Shown here in pieces: positions 8,229-17,093 of a DNA stretch of 64,000 nucleotides (positions are counted from its first letter, which is position 1; each line of letters starts with the position of its first letter). Under the pieces are notes generated by a model, which did not search any database, was not told the origin of the DNA, and worked only from the letters and a program-made list of their open reading frames with translations. The stretch spans positions 54,859 through 118,858 of the forward strand of contig NZ_NVOY01000032.1 of assembly GCF_002551005.1 (NCBI RefSeq), written 5' to 3'. The DNA is from Bacillus pseudomycoides. GTDB lineage: Bacteria > Bacillota > Bacilli > Bacillales > Bacillaceae_G. Both the position numbers and the translations under genes were made by a program.

Positions 8229-9596
8229 TTAGGATTGGATTCCATGTTTTTTGTTGTATTCTAGTTCTTTTGCCCCTCGATGAGCCAATATACAGCATAT
8301 GATACAGCAAATAGTTGCTGCTAGTAATACGTAGAAGCCACCATTCCACCCTACCTTGTCAACCATTACACCAAAGAGGGTAGTACCTAAAGATGCACCT
8401 AGGATGTAGCTCATAAAACCTCGCAAACCAACCGCAGAACCAACAGCGAAAGGTGGAACGACCTCCATAGTTTGTACTGAAGCTAGAAATTGTGGAATGT
8501 AAATTAAGCATCCAATAATGGCGGCAAAGATTGTTACCCAATGTAAAGATGTGCTTTGCCAGTAACCGATAATACAGACAAGTATCATTGTCATAGCAAT
8601 GATTGCTGGTGGCATGCGATGCCCTTTGAATAACTTGTCTGATAAATAACCAGCCAAAAGAGTAGAAGGAATAGCTGCCCATTCAAAGAATAAAAAGGCA
8701 ACGCTCATCTCTTCTTTAGTGAAATGTTTCACATGTAATAAATAAATAGGTAACCAGCTTATAATACCGAAACGAACCATGTAAACGAAAACATCTACGA
8801 AGGAAACAAACCATGCATTTTTGTTAAATAAAACATAATTCTTGAAAATCTGCCATGCACTCATGTCTGCTGGCGGTTTTGAATCAGCCTTTTGTTGCAT
8901 TTGTGAATCATCGGATTCGTCCTGGATAATTTCGTTTAACGGAGGCAAGCCCTCGCTTACTGGTGAGCCTTTAATAAGAATTAGTATTATAAGTGCAATA
9001 ACAATGGCTATTGCGGCTGGAATCTGATAGCTTGCCGCTTGCCAGTGATTGGAGCCTAACATAGCAAAACTAACACCAACGATAGGTGCTACGATGCCTC
9101 CACCTATATTGTGTGAAATATTCCATATGGCACCGATAGTTCCTCTTTCTTTACGAGGAAACCAGTTTGCAATAGTGATAAAGCTAGGTCCAACTCCCAT
9201 TCCCTGAAAAAATCCATTGAGAACAACGAGTACTGTAAACATCCAAAATGCTGTGCTGAAGCCCATCATAATATTGACCATAGCACATAGAAGTAAACCA
9301 AGCGCCATATACCTTTTAGGGTTTGCTTTGTCGGCTATACTACTCATCAAGCCTTTACTAATTCCATAAGCGATAAGCATAGAACTGCTTAATAAGCCTA
9401 CTTCTGTAGCACTAAGATTGAGTTGTTCCTTCAAATAAGGAGTAGATAAGGCAAAATTGTTACGTACTATATAGTAAGCTATATAACCGAAGAACACGCC
9501 CAATAAGGATTGTAGCCGGAAAAGCCTATAGGTCTTTTGAACCTGGTCTGGTGCTATTTTTGTAGTAGCGATTTTAGGTTTCAAAAATGAGAACAT
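8229..9596 (-). CDS. uhpT: Hexose-phosphate:phosphate antiporter, UhpT/GlpT family
   Basis: A 455-residue major-facilitator protein with twelve predicted helices split by a charged loop (about residues 205-245). Family marks include GYIAYYIVRNNFALS near 37-51, the loop DKANPKRYMALGL, GMGVGPSFITIANWFPRKERG and WNISHNIGGG in the middle of the N-half, and DKLFKGHRMPP in the C-half. It exchanges sugar phosphate for phosphate across the membrane. The choice of hexose phosphate over glycerol phosphate comes from the HptA/S/R-like sensor genes transcribed divergently. GAGGTAGATAGT precedes the ATG. A candidate CcpA site lies about 90 bases upstream. Confidence 0.85.
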   Translation of the reverse strand: MFSFLKPKIATTKIAPDQVQKTYRLFRLQSLLGVFFGYIAYYIVRNNFALSTPYLKEQLNLSATEVGLLSSSMLIAYGISKGLMSSIADKANPKRYMALGLLLCAMVNIMMGFSTAFWMFTVLVVLNGFFQGMGVGPSFITIANWFPRKERGTIGAIWNISHNIGGGIVAPIVGVSFAMLGSNHWQAASYQIPAAIAIVIALIILILIKGSPVSEGLPPLNEIIQDESDDSQMQQKADSKPPADMSAWQIFKNYVLFNKNAWFVSFVDVFVYMVRFGIISWLPIYLLHVKHFTKEEMSVAFLFFEWAAIPSTLLAGYLSDKLFKGHRMPPAIIAMTMILVCIIGYWQSTSLHWVTIFAAIIGCLIYIPQFLASVQTMEVVPPFAVGSAVGLRGFMSYILGASLGTTLFGVMVDKVGWNGGFYVLLAATICCIICCILAHRGAKELEYNKKHGIQS

Positions 9597-9683
9597 ACTA
9601 TCTACCTCGATTTCTTTACTTTGATTTACGGGAAAAACTTAGATTCTCATGAAATTTCAGTATTTCAGTAGCTTGCCGACTTT

Positions 9684-9699
9684 TGGGAAACGTTTTCAA
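9684..9699. promoter_or_regulatory. Candidate catabolite-responsive element (CcpA site)
   Basis: TGGGAAACGTTTTCAA matches the cre consensus WTGNAANCGNWWNCAW at all but one position. It stands in the uhpT upstream region, where glucose repression of a sugar-phosphate carrier would make sense. It is a sequence match only. Confidence 0.5.
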
Positions 9700-9822
9700 A
9701 GTATATTTGTGATGTATCATTCCTCCTTTGCTACATTATCTTATATGTTAACTCGTTAAACTATCAGAAAATATCTGATTTTGTGTAAGAGTTTATCTGA
9801 CAAAAAACATTCATGACTATAT

Positions 9823-9928
9823 ATACAAGTTGAAAAACTGGCATAAAAATCCCCTTTCTTGAGAGGAGACGAGAGGATCTGGCCGTGCGTTTCACGTTGT
9901 ATTTTGTATCGTAACGATTTATATATAC
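9823..9928 (+). repeat. bcr-like repeat, internally deleted copy
   Basis: Keeps both ends (ACAAGTTGAAAAACTGGCA, TCTGGCCGTGCGT; TTCACGTTGTATTTTGTAT) but lacks about 80 central bases relative to the copy at 36184. Confidence 0.65.
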
Positions 9929-10089
9929 TTGCTGTCACAATTCCGACATGAAAAGTAGTTTAGTATACAATCTTCCATAGATTTCGTAGATTGTTCTGAA
10001 GTAATATATAAATATAAATTTTTAAAGCCTTGAATTAAGGTATTTCCACATAATGTATAAATCCCTCGCATGCAAGAATGGAGGAAAGT

Positions 10090-10992
10090 ATGATAAATTT
10101 GTTGAGGCTTTTTTTTATATTTTTTATTACTTTACTTGCAATAGGCTGTCAGCATGATCGTTCAAGCTCTCAAATTATTTTCTCCGAATCTGAAACTATG
10201 CCTGTTGGTTCACAAGATGGAAAGCCCTCTCCTGTCCGGATTGCAATTTCAAGTGTGTTATCACCAACTGATACAATTATGTACTACAGGAAAATAGCTG
10301 ATTATATTGGGGAAAAGCTCCATAGACCTGTAATTTTAATACAGCGCAAGAGTTATAATGAGGTTAGCATGTTGATGATAAATGGAGGCGCTGACATCGC
10401 TATACTTTCAACAGGAGCGTATATTACCTACAAACATGTCGAAGGACTTGAAGCAATTGCTATGCAAGAACGAATGGGAGTTCCCTATTACTATGGTTAT
10501 GTTGTCGTACACCGCCAAAATGAAATATCTGATATAAATGATTTAAGAGGCAAAAACGTTGCCTTTACCGATCCAACCAGTTATTCCGGATATATTTTTG
10601 TGAGGAAAAAATTAGCCGAATTAAGTGAAACTCCAGAGCATTTTTTCGGTCGTTATGTTTTTACATATAATCATGAAAGCTCCTTAGGCGCTGTGATAAA
10701 TAAGGTTGTTGACGCAGCTGCTGTTGATAGTTTAGTCTTTGAGCGTACGAAACGTCAAAATCCAGAGCTGGTTAAGGATTTAAAAATTATTGCAAAAACG
10801 GAACCGATTGGTACCGGCCCTGTTGTCGTTAGGAGTAATTTACCTGATGAAGAGAAGGAAATTATTAAAGAAAGTTTCATTTCCATGCACGAACAAGAAG
10901 CAATAAAATCAGCTTTTCAGGGGCTGTTTATTGATCGTTTTGTTCCATTTGAACCTAAGTTATATGAGGTCACCTATGAAATGGATAAATAA
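10090..10992 (+). CDS. hptA: HptA-like phosphate-sugar sensor lipoprotein
   Basis: A 300-residue PhnD-type solute-binding lipoprotein. The signal peptide ends in a lipobox LLAIGC at about residue 20. The binding fold starts near 50 with PVRIAISSVLSPTDTIMYYRKIADYIGEKL; GADIAILSTGAYI and GKNVAFTDPTSYSGYIFVRKKL are typical of PhnD-like proteins. In Staphylococcus aureus, HptA senses extracellular glucose-6-phosphate and activates the HptS kinase. I start at ATG 10090, since GGAGG at 10080-10084 is correctly spaced for it, whereas ATG 10078 has no ribosome site. The kinase gene overlaps its 3' end. The divergent antiporter is the likely target. Confidence 0.82.
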   Translation: MINLLRLFFIFFITLLAIGCQHDRSSSQIIFSESETMPVGSQDGKPSPVRIAISSVLSPTDTIMYYRKIADYIGEKLHRPVILIQRKSYNEVSMLMINGGADIAILSTGAYITYKHVEGLEAIAMQERMGVPYYYGYVVVHRQNEISDINDLRGKNVAFTDPTSYSGYIFVRKKLAELSETPEHFFGRYVFTYNHESSLGAVINKVVDAAAVDSLVFERTKRQNPELVKDLKIIAKTEPIGTGPVVVRSNLPDEEKEIIKESFISMHEQEAIKSAFQGLFIDRFVPFEPKLYEVTYEMDK

Positions 10993-12439
10993 ATTACAAA
11001 TAAACCAGAAGATATTTGGAGCTATCCTCGTTTCACTACTCTTTCTTGCTCTATTATTGGGATGTATTATTTGGGAGTCGCTCACGAAAATGATGACAGA
11101 GGATCTTAAAAAGCGTGGCGTAAATATCGCTGAAAATATTGCGGCATTGTCTTCGGATTACATTCTAACTGACGACTACTATTCGATTCACCTCCTCATT
11201 ACCAGGGCACAGGAAACGAATAAAGACGTTCGTTATATACTGGTCATTGACAATAATAATGTTCTTATTGGAAATACATTCTCTAAACATCTACCGAAAG
11301 GAATATTAAATGCACATAAGTCTGATGGTAGCAATAATGAAAAATCCGCTATATTAACTTCAGATGAAGGAAATATTCATGACATACTTGTTCCAATTGA
11401 AGGTGGAGATGTAGGATTTGTTAGAGTAGGAATGGCAGAAAAAGAAGCGAAAAGCTATATTTTTACTAAAATAGTAGAATTGGTTTTCGCTACATTTTTG
11501 GTATGCATGGGAGCGGCAGGTATAGCTTATTATGTAACTCGTATCATTACCAAACCAATCAACAGTTTAGTTGATATAGCATCAGGTATATCAGCCGGTA
11601 ATTTATCCTTAAGGGCTAAAACAGAGGGTGACGATGAAGTTGGAAAACTAGCGCGGGCTTTTAATGACATGGCTGATAACCTGATTAGTTCGAGCACGGC
11701 AGTAGAAAAATTACTGAAGGAGCTTCAAGAAAAGGATGCTCTTCGAGATACGTTAATCTTGAAATTATTATCCGCGCATGAGGAGGAGAGAAAAAGAATT
11801 TCTCGTGAACTTCATGATGAAACAAGCCAAGCCCTTACGTTTCTAATGGTTACAATGCGTATTTTGGCTAATGAAGCTAAAGATGCTGAACAACAAGAGC
11901 TACTTAATGTAAGCCGAGAGACTGCGGCAAATATTTTACGAGAAATTAGAGATTTAGCGGTAGAATTAAGACCACCAATCCTTGATGATATAGGTTTAAT
12001 TCCGGCATTAAAGAAATACATAAGAAAGTTTGAAGAAAAATTCGCTCTTGCTGTAATTTTGCACGTTCCCGATGATGACATTGCTACCATAGATAGTCAT
12101 ATCGCTGTAGCACTATACCGAATTGTTCAAGAAAGTCTTACTAATGTAGTGAAACATACAGTAGCGACTGAGATTGTAATTAATATGGAGATTAATGATT
12201 GTTCTATTAAGCTAAGTATCCATGATAACGGACAAGGCATACATGAGACTGATTTTGAAAAAGCTCGCCAGCAAAATCGGATTGGAATATATGGAATGAG
12301 GGAAAGAGCTGAATTACTAGGCGGTTCATTTTTTATCAAAACTCACAAAATCGGTGGGACTGAAGTTATGGTGTCTATCCCAGTAAAACAGAGAGAAGGG
12401 TGTCAAGATGAAAAAGACAATCAGCATAATGCTAGTTGA
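10976..12439 (+). CDS. hptS: HptS-like sensor histidine kinase
   Basis: A 487-residue NarL-class kinase. Helix 1 lies near residues 10-32, an extracytoplasmic domain (35-165), helix 2 (170-192), then a HAMP linker with TKPINSLVDIASGISAGNLSL. The dimerisation motif is ISRELHDETSQAL, with the phosphoacceptor His near residue 280. The ATPase domain has the N-box (ESLTNVVKH), DNGQGI and GIYGMRERAELLGG. I chose ATG 10976 because GAGGT lies just before it, which makes a short overlap with hptA. By analogy with the S. aureus system, HptA signals across the membrane to this kinase. Confidence 0.85.
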   Translation: MKWINKLQINQKIFGAILVSLLFLALLLGCIIWESLTKMMTEDLKKRGVNIAENIAALSSDYILTDDYYSIHLLITRAQETNKDVRYILVIDNNNVLIGNTFSKHLPKGILNAHKSDGSNNEKSAILTSDEGNIHDILVPIEGGDVGFVRVGMAEKEAKSYIFTKIVELVFATFLVCMGAAGIAYYVTRIITKPINSLVDIASGISAGNLSLRAKTEGDDEVGKLARAFNDMADNLISSSTAVEKLLKELQEKDALRDTLILKLLSAHEEERKRISRELHDETSQALTFLMVTMRILANEAKDAEQQELLNVSRETAANILREIRDLAVELRPPILDDIGLIPALKKYIRKFEEKFALAVILHVPDDDIATIDSHIAVALYRIVQESLTNVVKHTVATEIVINMEINDCSIKLSIHDNGQGIHETDFEKARQQNRIGIYGMRERAELLGGSFFIKTHKIGGTEVMVSIPVKQREGCQDEKDNQHNAS

Positions 12440-13058
12440 TGACCACGCCTTGATGAGATCAGGTTTAAAACTACTATTGCAAAAAAGACCGTCCTTACAA
12501 GTTGTAGGTGAAGCTTCTGATGGGCTTGAAGCCCTTCAACTTTACGACATTTTAAAACCTGATATTTTGATATTGGATATATCTTTGCCGCGCTTAGATG
12601 GAATCCAGGTTCTCAAAGAGATTAAATTACGTTATGAACAAGCGAAAGTCATAGCGCTCACCATGCACGAAGATGAGGACTATATAACGTTAATCATGAA
12701 CGCGGGAGCTTCAGGTTATGTCCCTAAAGCAGCTGTAGATGAAGAATTATACACTGCTATTGATTCCGTTATGGATGGGTACCTATACCTTCGCCCAAAG
12801 GAAATTTCAACGATGTTAAAAAGAGTACAAAATGAAACAGAATCCCGAAATCCTTATGTAATTCTAAGTCCGCGTGAACGAGAAGTATTGCAGTATCTTG
12901 TTAAAGGATTTTCATTGTCTGAAATCGCTGGAGAGTTAACTATCAGTATAAAAACGGTTGATACTCATAAGACGAGAATGTTGAACAAACTTAATCTTTC
13001 TAAGAAAAGTGAACTTGTTCAATATGCCATAAAGTATAATTTAATCAACATGATATAA
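12408..13058 (+). CDS. hptR: HptR-like LuxR-type response regulator
   Basis: A 216-residue NarL/UhpA-type regulator. Its receiver domain (1-120) has acidic pocket residues D11 and D12, phosphoacceptor D57 (LILDISLP), switch residues in ALTMHE and K in YVPKAA. The LuxR-type helix-turn-helix (about 150-210) has LSPREREVLQYLVKGFSLSEIA and SIKTVDTHKTRMLNKL. It overlaps the kinase gene by 32 bases, so the three sensor genes form one operon. Its predicted target is the divergent uhpT promoter. Confidence 0.87.
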   Translation: MKKTISIMLVDDHALMRSGLKLLLQKRPSLQVVGEASDGLEALQLYDILKPDILILDISLPRLDGIQVLKEIKLRYEQAKVIALTMHEDEDYITLIMNAGASGYVPKAAVDEELYTAIDSVMDGYLYLRPKEISTMLKRVQNETESRNPYVILSPREREVLQYLVKGFSLSEIAGELTISIKTVDTHKTRMLNKLNLSKKSELVQYAIKYNLINMI

Positions 13059-13113
13059 CGGGATGGTGTTTGTGAGAAAAGATATTTTTTCCTTTCATTG
13101 ATTGAAAGTAGCA

Positions 13114-13146
13114 GAAAAATCCCGCTTTAGAAAAGCGGGATTTTTG
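13114..13146 (+). terminator. Terminator of hptASR operon
   Basis: AAAAATCCCGCTTTAGAAAAGCGGGATTTTT, a GC-rich 11-bp stem flanked by A and T runs. It can also serve thiT from the other side. Confidence 0.88.
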
Positions 13147-13185
13147 TCTATCTCTTAAATAATTAGAACATCTAAATATTGCTGA

Positions 13186-13785
13186 TTAAGCAATGTTTTT
13201 TGTATTTATATAATGCTTATTCACGCCTATAAATAAGCGCGGTGCTGTTATAAATAAAACGACAAGTAGAACCGCACACAATACGAAAGAACCAATCATT
13301 GTAACGCCGTTAAAGATAAAGGAATATAAAACAGCTGATTGTCCTTTTGGTGCATATTGTCCAAAGAAAATAAAGCCAGCAATGAAGTGCCAAAAGTAAC
13401 GAGCTAAGCTACCAATAAATGTAGCAATAATGATATACGTAATTGTTTTTGCTTTTTGTTTATTTGCAATTGCTTGTTGAATTGGTTCATGAAATAATCC
13501 AGCAAAACCAATAAAGGCAAAGGCGATAAAGTATTCAATAAACGCTTGTACCGGTGTGAAAATAGATGCATCTCCTGCAACAATTTGTAATAAACCCCAA
13601 ACAAGACCACTTAAGAAACTCGTTTTAAATCCCCAGCGGTAAGCAATAATAAAAATTGGAATCATAGCAAATGAGATAGAACCGCCTGTTGGAAGTTTAA
13701 TAGAGAGCGGAAAAATGTCGATGACTAACGCAAATGCTGCGAGAATCGCTGCCTCTATCATTGCTTGTAAATTTGTGTTACGCAT
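13186..13785 (-). CDS. thiT: ThiT thiamine ECF transporter substrate-binding subunit
   Basis: A 199-residue S-component with six predicted helices. Family marks are the N-terminal helix (MIEAAILAAFALVIDIFPL), LPTGGSISFAMIPIFIIAYRWG around residues 31-52 and WGLLQIVAGDA near 63-74, which contribute to the thiamine pocket in known ThiT. It docks with the shared ECF energising module to import thiamine. The gene is monocistronic, and its leader carries a TPP riboswitch and a hairpin that can hide the ribosome site (GTAGGGGGA). Confidence 0.92.
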   Translation of the reverse strand: MRNTNLQAMIEAAILAAFALVIDIFPLSIKLPTGGSISFAMIPIFIIAYRWGFKTSFLSGLVWGLLQIVAGDASIFTPVQAFIEYFIAFAFIGFAGLFHEPIQQAIANKQKAKTITYIIIATFIGSLARYFWHFIAGFIFFGQYAPKGQSAVLYSFIFNGVTMIGSFVLCAVLLVVLFITAPRLFIGVNKHYINTKNIA

Positions 13786-13790
13786 GTAAA

Positions 13791-13843
13791 AGTCCCCCTA
13801 CATCCAAGTTACAAAAGAAGAATCATGATCATAGGGGGATGAA
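13791..13843 (-). promoter_or_regulatory. Ribosome-site sequestering hairpin of thiT
   Basis: On the minus strand, ATCCCCCTATGATC pairs with TGTAGGGGGA just before the thiT start, so the Shine-Dalgarno sequence would be buried. It is the likely expression platform of the adjacent riboswitch, implying translational rather than transcriptional control. Confidence 0.65.
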
Positions 13844-13887
13844 AATACACAAATTGTAAATCACTACTTATGTATATACGTCTGCAC

Positions 13888-13970
13888 AATTCCTACGTTA
13901 GCATTAACTAACAGGTTCAAAGGGTCGGAACAAAGTGTTCCCTCTCAGCAACGAGGCTCCCCCTGTGACA
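13888..13970 (-). ncRNA. TPP (THI-box) riboswitch
   Basis: Read on the minus strand: GTCACAGGGGGAGCC, then GCTGAGAGGG (the conserved CTGAGA core), then GACCCTTTGAACCTG (the thi-box) and TTAATGCTAACGTAGGAA. These are the signature blocks of the thiamine pyrophosphate aptamer in the right order and spacing. It precedes thiT by about 100 bases and should shut thiamine uptake when TPP is plentiful. Confidence 0.92.
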
Positions 13971-14027
13971 ACGAGATTCTTAGATTGTTACTATTATTGT
14001 AATGATAATGGTTAAGAATGGCAAATG

Positions 14028-14100
14028 AAAATATAAACCCTTTTTTTAGGGAGGGCGAGAGCGATTGGCTGTGCATAGCAACGATTTTTATGTTAAATAA
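14028..14100 (+). repeat. bcr-like repeat, short deleted copy
   Basis: Retains AAACCCTTTTTTTAGGGAGG, GAGCGATTGGCTGTGCATAG and CAACGATTTTTATGTTAAAT. The central part is missing. Confidence 0.6.
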
Positions 14101-14180
14101 GATGGAATTGTACGAAAATAGTAATAAATACACAGCATAGTGTATAGTGTTTTTTCAGAGAGTCATGTTATAATTTATAT

Positions 14181-14200
14181 TGATAATAATTATCGTTATC
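14181..14200 (+). promoter_or_regulatory. Fur box of feoAB
   Basis: TGATAATAATTATCGTTATC overlays the 7-1-7 Fur consensus TGATAATNATTATCA with one mismatch, extended by a third GTTATC-type unit. It is 19 bases before feoA and overlaps the probable promoter, so iron-dependent repression is expected. Confidence 0.85.
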
Positions 14201-14218
14201 TTTTTAGGGGGATAATTT

Positions 14219-14446
14219 ATGAACTTAGTTGATATGAGTATAGATGAAAAAGTACGTGTAAAAGATTTACAATCTCTTGATAAATTGTTAAAACGCCGTT
14301 TGGCTTCATTTGGATTTTCTGAAGGTTGCGAGCTTTGTGTAAAACAAAAGGCAATGCTTAATGGTCCGTGCACATTAGAATGTCGTGGACAATTAATCTC
14401 TATTCGTCATTGTGATGCGAAAATGATAAAGGTGGAATTAGCGTGA
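14219..14446 (+). CDS. feoA: FeoA ferrous iron transport accessory protein
   Basis: A 75-residue SH3-like domain protein. Marks: [23 protein letters not shown] and a C-terminal [14 protein letters not shown], both typical of FeoA. It acts with FeoB in Fe(II) uptake on the cytoplasmic side. AGGGGGAT precedes the ATG. It overlaps feoB by four bases (GTGA), so the pair is co-translated under the Fur box. Confidence 0.93.
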   Translation: MNLVDMSIDEKVRVKDLQSLDKLLKRRLASFGFSEGCELCVKQKAMLNGPCTLECRGQLISIRHCDAKMIKVELA

Positions 14447-16431
14447 ACAAGGTTGCTTTGCTAGGAAATCCGAATACGGGAAAAACATCATTGTTTAATG
14501 CGCTTACTGGTTCTTATGAATATGTTGGAAACTGGAGCGGAGTAACCGTAGAAAAAAAGATTGGTAAGTTAAAAGATAAGCAAGGAATGTTAATAGATTT
14601 ACCAGGTATATACGACTTAAATCCTGTATCCCGTGATGAAGGGGTTGTTACACAGTTTTTATTAACAGAAGAATTTCATCATATGTTAAATATTGTGGAC
14701 GCCTCTCAATTTGAACGTAATATGCATTTAACATTGCAATTATTAGAGTTTGGAAAACCGCTTTCTATCGGTTTAAATATGATTGATGTGGCAAAACAAC
14801 GCGGGATTATGATTGATGCAAAGAAGTTAGCTGAAATGCTAGGTGTAACAGTGATTCCTGTTATAGCAAGAAGTGGAAAAGGCTGTGAGGAATTATTAGC
14901 TGCTCTTCATGAAAGCGATAAGGCGGAGCAGAAACGGTTTATTCTTTCCTACGGTAAAGCGGTAGAGACAGGAATTCAGCGGGTTATGGATAAATTGCAG
15001 CGAGGAAATGATGTACATGCAAGGTGGCTTGCACTGCAATTTTTAGGAAATAACGAAGTGGTAGAGAAAGAACTCGCTAAGTCGCATGTATATAACGAAC
15101 TTGTAGCAATTCGCTCTGCATTAGAAGAAGAATTAGATGTTACGTTAGAACAGCACATATATGGAGTACGTGCAGCGTATATTGAAAAATTGAAAACAAG
15201 TGTGATTCGTCATGAAAAAGAAGGAAGCATTCCTTTTTCGGAAAGAATTGATAAATTAATTACACATAAAATTTTGGGAATACCGATCTTTTTAGGAATC
15301 ATGTTTTTAATTTTTCAGGTTACGTTTTCGTGGATTGGAACGCCTTTATCTGATCAATTTGATGCATTTGTCGGCGGTCCACTTACAGATTGGATAACAG
15401 CAGGACTTACGAATATCGGTGCGTCTGATTTCATTCGATCGTTAGTTACAGATGGAATTATTGCAGGAGTTGGTGCGGTATTAGTATTCGTACCGCAAAT
15501 TTTCGTATTGTTCTTCTTCATTTCATTACTAGAAGATTCCGGATATATGGCGCGTATTGCTGTTGTAATGGATCGTGTGATGGAGTTTTTTGGATTAAAC
15601 GGAAAAGCGTTTATTCCGATGATTATCGGTTTTGGCTGTAATGTACCAGGTGTTATGGCAGCGAGAACGATTGAGCAGGAGAAAGAGAGACTCCTTACAA
15701 TTTTAGTGACACCATTTATGTCATGTTCAGCTCGTTTACCTGTGTATGCGTTATTTGCGGGGGTCTTTTTCCCAAATAGTCAAACAGTTGTTGTATTTTC
15801 TTTATATCTCATTGGTATTATTCTGGCATTAGTCGTTACAAAAATTATATCCATTACGGTTTTAAAAGAAGAGAAGTCTATTTTTGTAATTGAACTTCCA
15901 CCTTACCGTGTGCCGCAAGCAAAAACGTTATGGCGCAGTACGTGGGAAAAAGGAAAAGGATTTGTACGTAAAGCAGGTACATTTATCTTTGGTGGTTCTG
16001 TTGTGATTTGGTTATTAAACTATGCAGGTCCATCTGGATTTGGTGTAGATATGGGTGATAGTTTCTTAGCGATGATTGGTGGAGTATTTGCTCCAATTTT
16101 TGCGCCGCTTGGTTTTGGAACATGGCAAGCAGCTTCATCACTGATGACAGGATTTTTGGCAAAAGAAGTTGTTGTTTCTACAATGGCAATTATTTATTCT
16201 GTGAAAGAAGATGTATTAGGAAACATAATCGGTACGCATTTCACAACGTTATCAGCATATTCGTTTATGTTCTTTACTTTATTATATGTACCATGTTTAG
16301 CAACAGTTGCGGTTATCCGCCGTGAAACAGGATCTCTAAAGTGGACGATTTTCTCTGTTGTGTACCCGCTTGTGGTTGCATACGTATTAACACTAGTAAT
16401 ATACCAAGTTGGATCCATGCTCGGATTCTAA
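14443..16431 (+). CDS. feoB: FeoB ferrous iron transporter
   Basis: A 662-residue membrane GTPase. The G-domain is N-terminal: G1 GNPNTGKTS (8-16), G3 DLPG (about 53-56), G4 NMID (about 112-115). Then come a helical inhibitory region (about 170-265) and the membrane core with Gate motifs: [23 protein letters not shown], and [13 protein letters not shown] with its conserved Cys. It imports Fe(II) through the cytoplasmic membrane. It starts at GTG inside feoA and is followed 16 bases later by a Cys-rich FeoB partner gene. Length is normal. Confidence 0.94.
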   Translation: MNKVALLGNPNTGKTSLFNALTGSYEYVGNWSGVTVEKKIGKLKDKQGMLIDLPGIYDLNPVSRDEGVVTQFLLTEEFHHMLNIVDASQFERNMHLTLQLLEFGKPLSIGLNMIDVAKQRGIMIDAKKLAEMLGVTVIPVIARSGKGCEELLAALHESDKAEQKRFILSYGKAVETGIQRVMDKLQRGNDVHARWLALQFLGNNEVVEKELAKSHVYNELVAIRSALEEELDVTLEQHIYGVRAAYIEKLKTSVIRHEKEGSIPFSERIDKLITHKILGIPIFLGIMFLIFQVTFSWIGTPLSDQFDAFVGGPLTDWITAGLTNIGASDFIRSLVTDGIIAGVGAVLVFVPQIFVLFFFISLLEDSGYMARIAVVMDRVMEFFGLNGKAFIPMIIGFGCNVPGVMAARTIEQEKERLLTILVTPFMSCSARLPVYALFAGVFFPNSQTVVVFSLYLIGIILALVVTKIISITVLKEEKSIFVIELPPYRVPQAKTLWRSTWEKGKGFVRKAGTFIFGGSVVIWLLNYAGPSGFGVDMGDSFLAMIGGVFAPIFAPLGFGTWQAASSLMTGFLAKEVVVSTMAIIYSVKEDVLGNIIGTHFTTLSAYSFMFFTLLYVPCLATVAVIRRETGSLKWTIFSVVYPLVVAYVLTLVIYQVGSMLGF

Positions 16432-16447
16432 AAGGAGATGTATCATA

Positions 16448-16615
16448 ATGATAGTCAATATTGTAATTGGAGCTGTCATTTTTGGATATGCAGGATATAC
16501 GCTAATGAACTTCGTAAAGCGAAGCAAAAAAGGGAAATGTGCAGCATGTTCCTTAAATAAATCGTGTCAGTCAAAGATTTGTAGTTCAGATATGGAGCAA
16601 GTCGTGAATAAGTAG
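16448..16615 (+). CDS. FeoB-associated Cys-rich membrane protein
   Basis: A 55-residue protein: one N-terminal helix (MIVNIVIGAVIFGYAGYTLM) followed by a basic segment and a Cys cluster KCAACSLNKSC plus a later C. This is the layout of the small FeoB-associated family often found as the third gene in Firmicute feo operons. Its biochemical role is not established. I take ATG 16448 because AAAGGAGATG lies nine bases upstream; an upstream in-frame start would reach back into feoB. Confidence 0.88.
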   Translation: MIVNIVIGAVIFGYAGYTLMNFVKRSKKGKCAACSLNKSCQSKICSSDMEQVVNK

Positions 16616-16617
16616 AA

Positions 16618-16650
16618 AAAAGCTTTGCGAATTTCGCAAAGCTTTCTTCT
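16618..16650 (+). terminator. Terminator of feo operon
   Basis: AAAGCTTTGCGAA-TTTCGCAAAGCTTT followed by CTTCTATTTTT, directly after the last stop codon. Confidence 0.85.
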
Positions 16651-16911
16651 ATTTTTATCCCGCTATTCGTGGGCAGTAAGACCCCCACCTCAAGATTGAG
16701 AGAGAATCATTGTCCAGCTCTAGCAGCTAGAATCTCCGGTCGTTTTGCCCCCTCGGACGAGGCAAAAAGCGCCTCTCTGTCGCGGGCGCGGGCATCCTGC
16801 GATTCTGGGCGAGCCGTTTCCGCTTTTCTAAAGAAGATAGGTGGGGGATAACTGCCCATAAAAGCCCGATTGGTTCAACTCCCCCCCCACTGAGGGAAGT
16901 TTCACTTTATA
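16651..16911 (+). repeat. Long composite intergenic repeat with GC-rich core
   Basis: Outer ends (TTTTTATCCCGCTATTCGTG and GGAAGTTTCACTTTATAA) recur at 7310-7365 and, inverted, at 48453. The 16707-16810 core is very GC-rich for this genome. It begins GTCCAGCTCTAGCAGCTAGA, resembling a widespread Bacillus intergenic repeat, and contains stems such as TTTTGCC...GGCAAAA. The GTGGGGGATAACTGCCC near the right mirrors GGGCAGTAAGACCCCCAC at the left. No convincing gene is present. Confidence 0.7.
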
Positions 16912-17093
16912 AGTTGTTATGGGAATGTCATATTATGGCTTGTATATTTGAGAAACAAGATGTAAGTACACTTTATTTTTGATATAATGTACACATAGGT
17001 TTAAGGTATGAATATTCTTACTGTAAAGGAAGATTTTCGGGTTTTCCAAGCACTGAATTTGAAATATGAAGCAATTAATTAGGAGGAATTAGA

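Noticed and set aside
13985-14020. Second Fur box from TAATGATAATGG upstream of feoA
   Set aside because: It matches only half of the palindrome and lies about 180 bases from the promoter. The box at 14181-14200 is much better.
16651-16911. CRISPR or riboswitch in the GC-rich gap after the feo operon
   Set aside because: No regular direct repeats with spacers and no known aptamer core. The ends recur elsewhere as an intergenic repeat.
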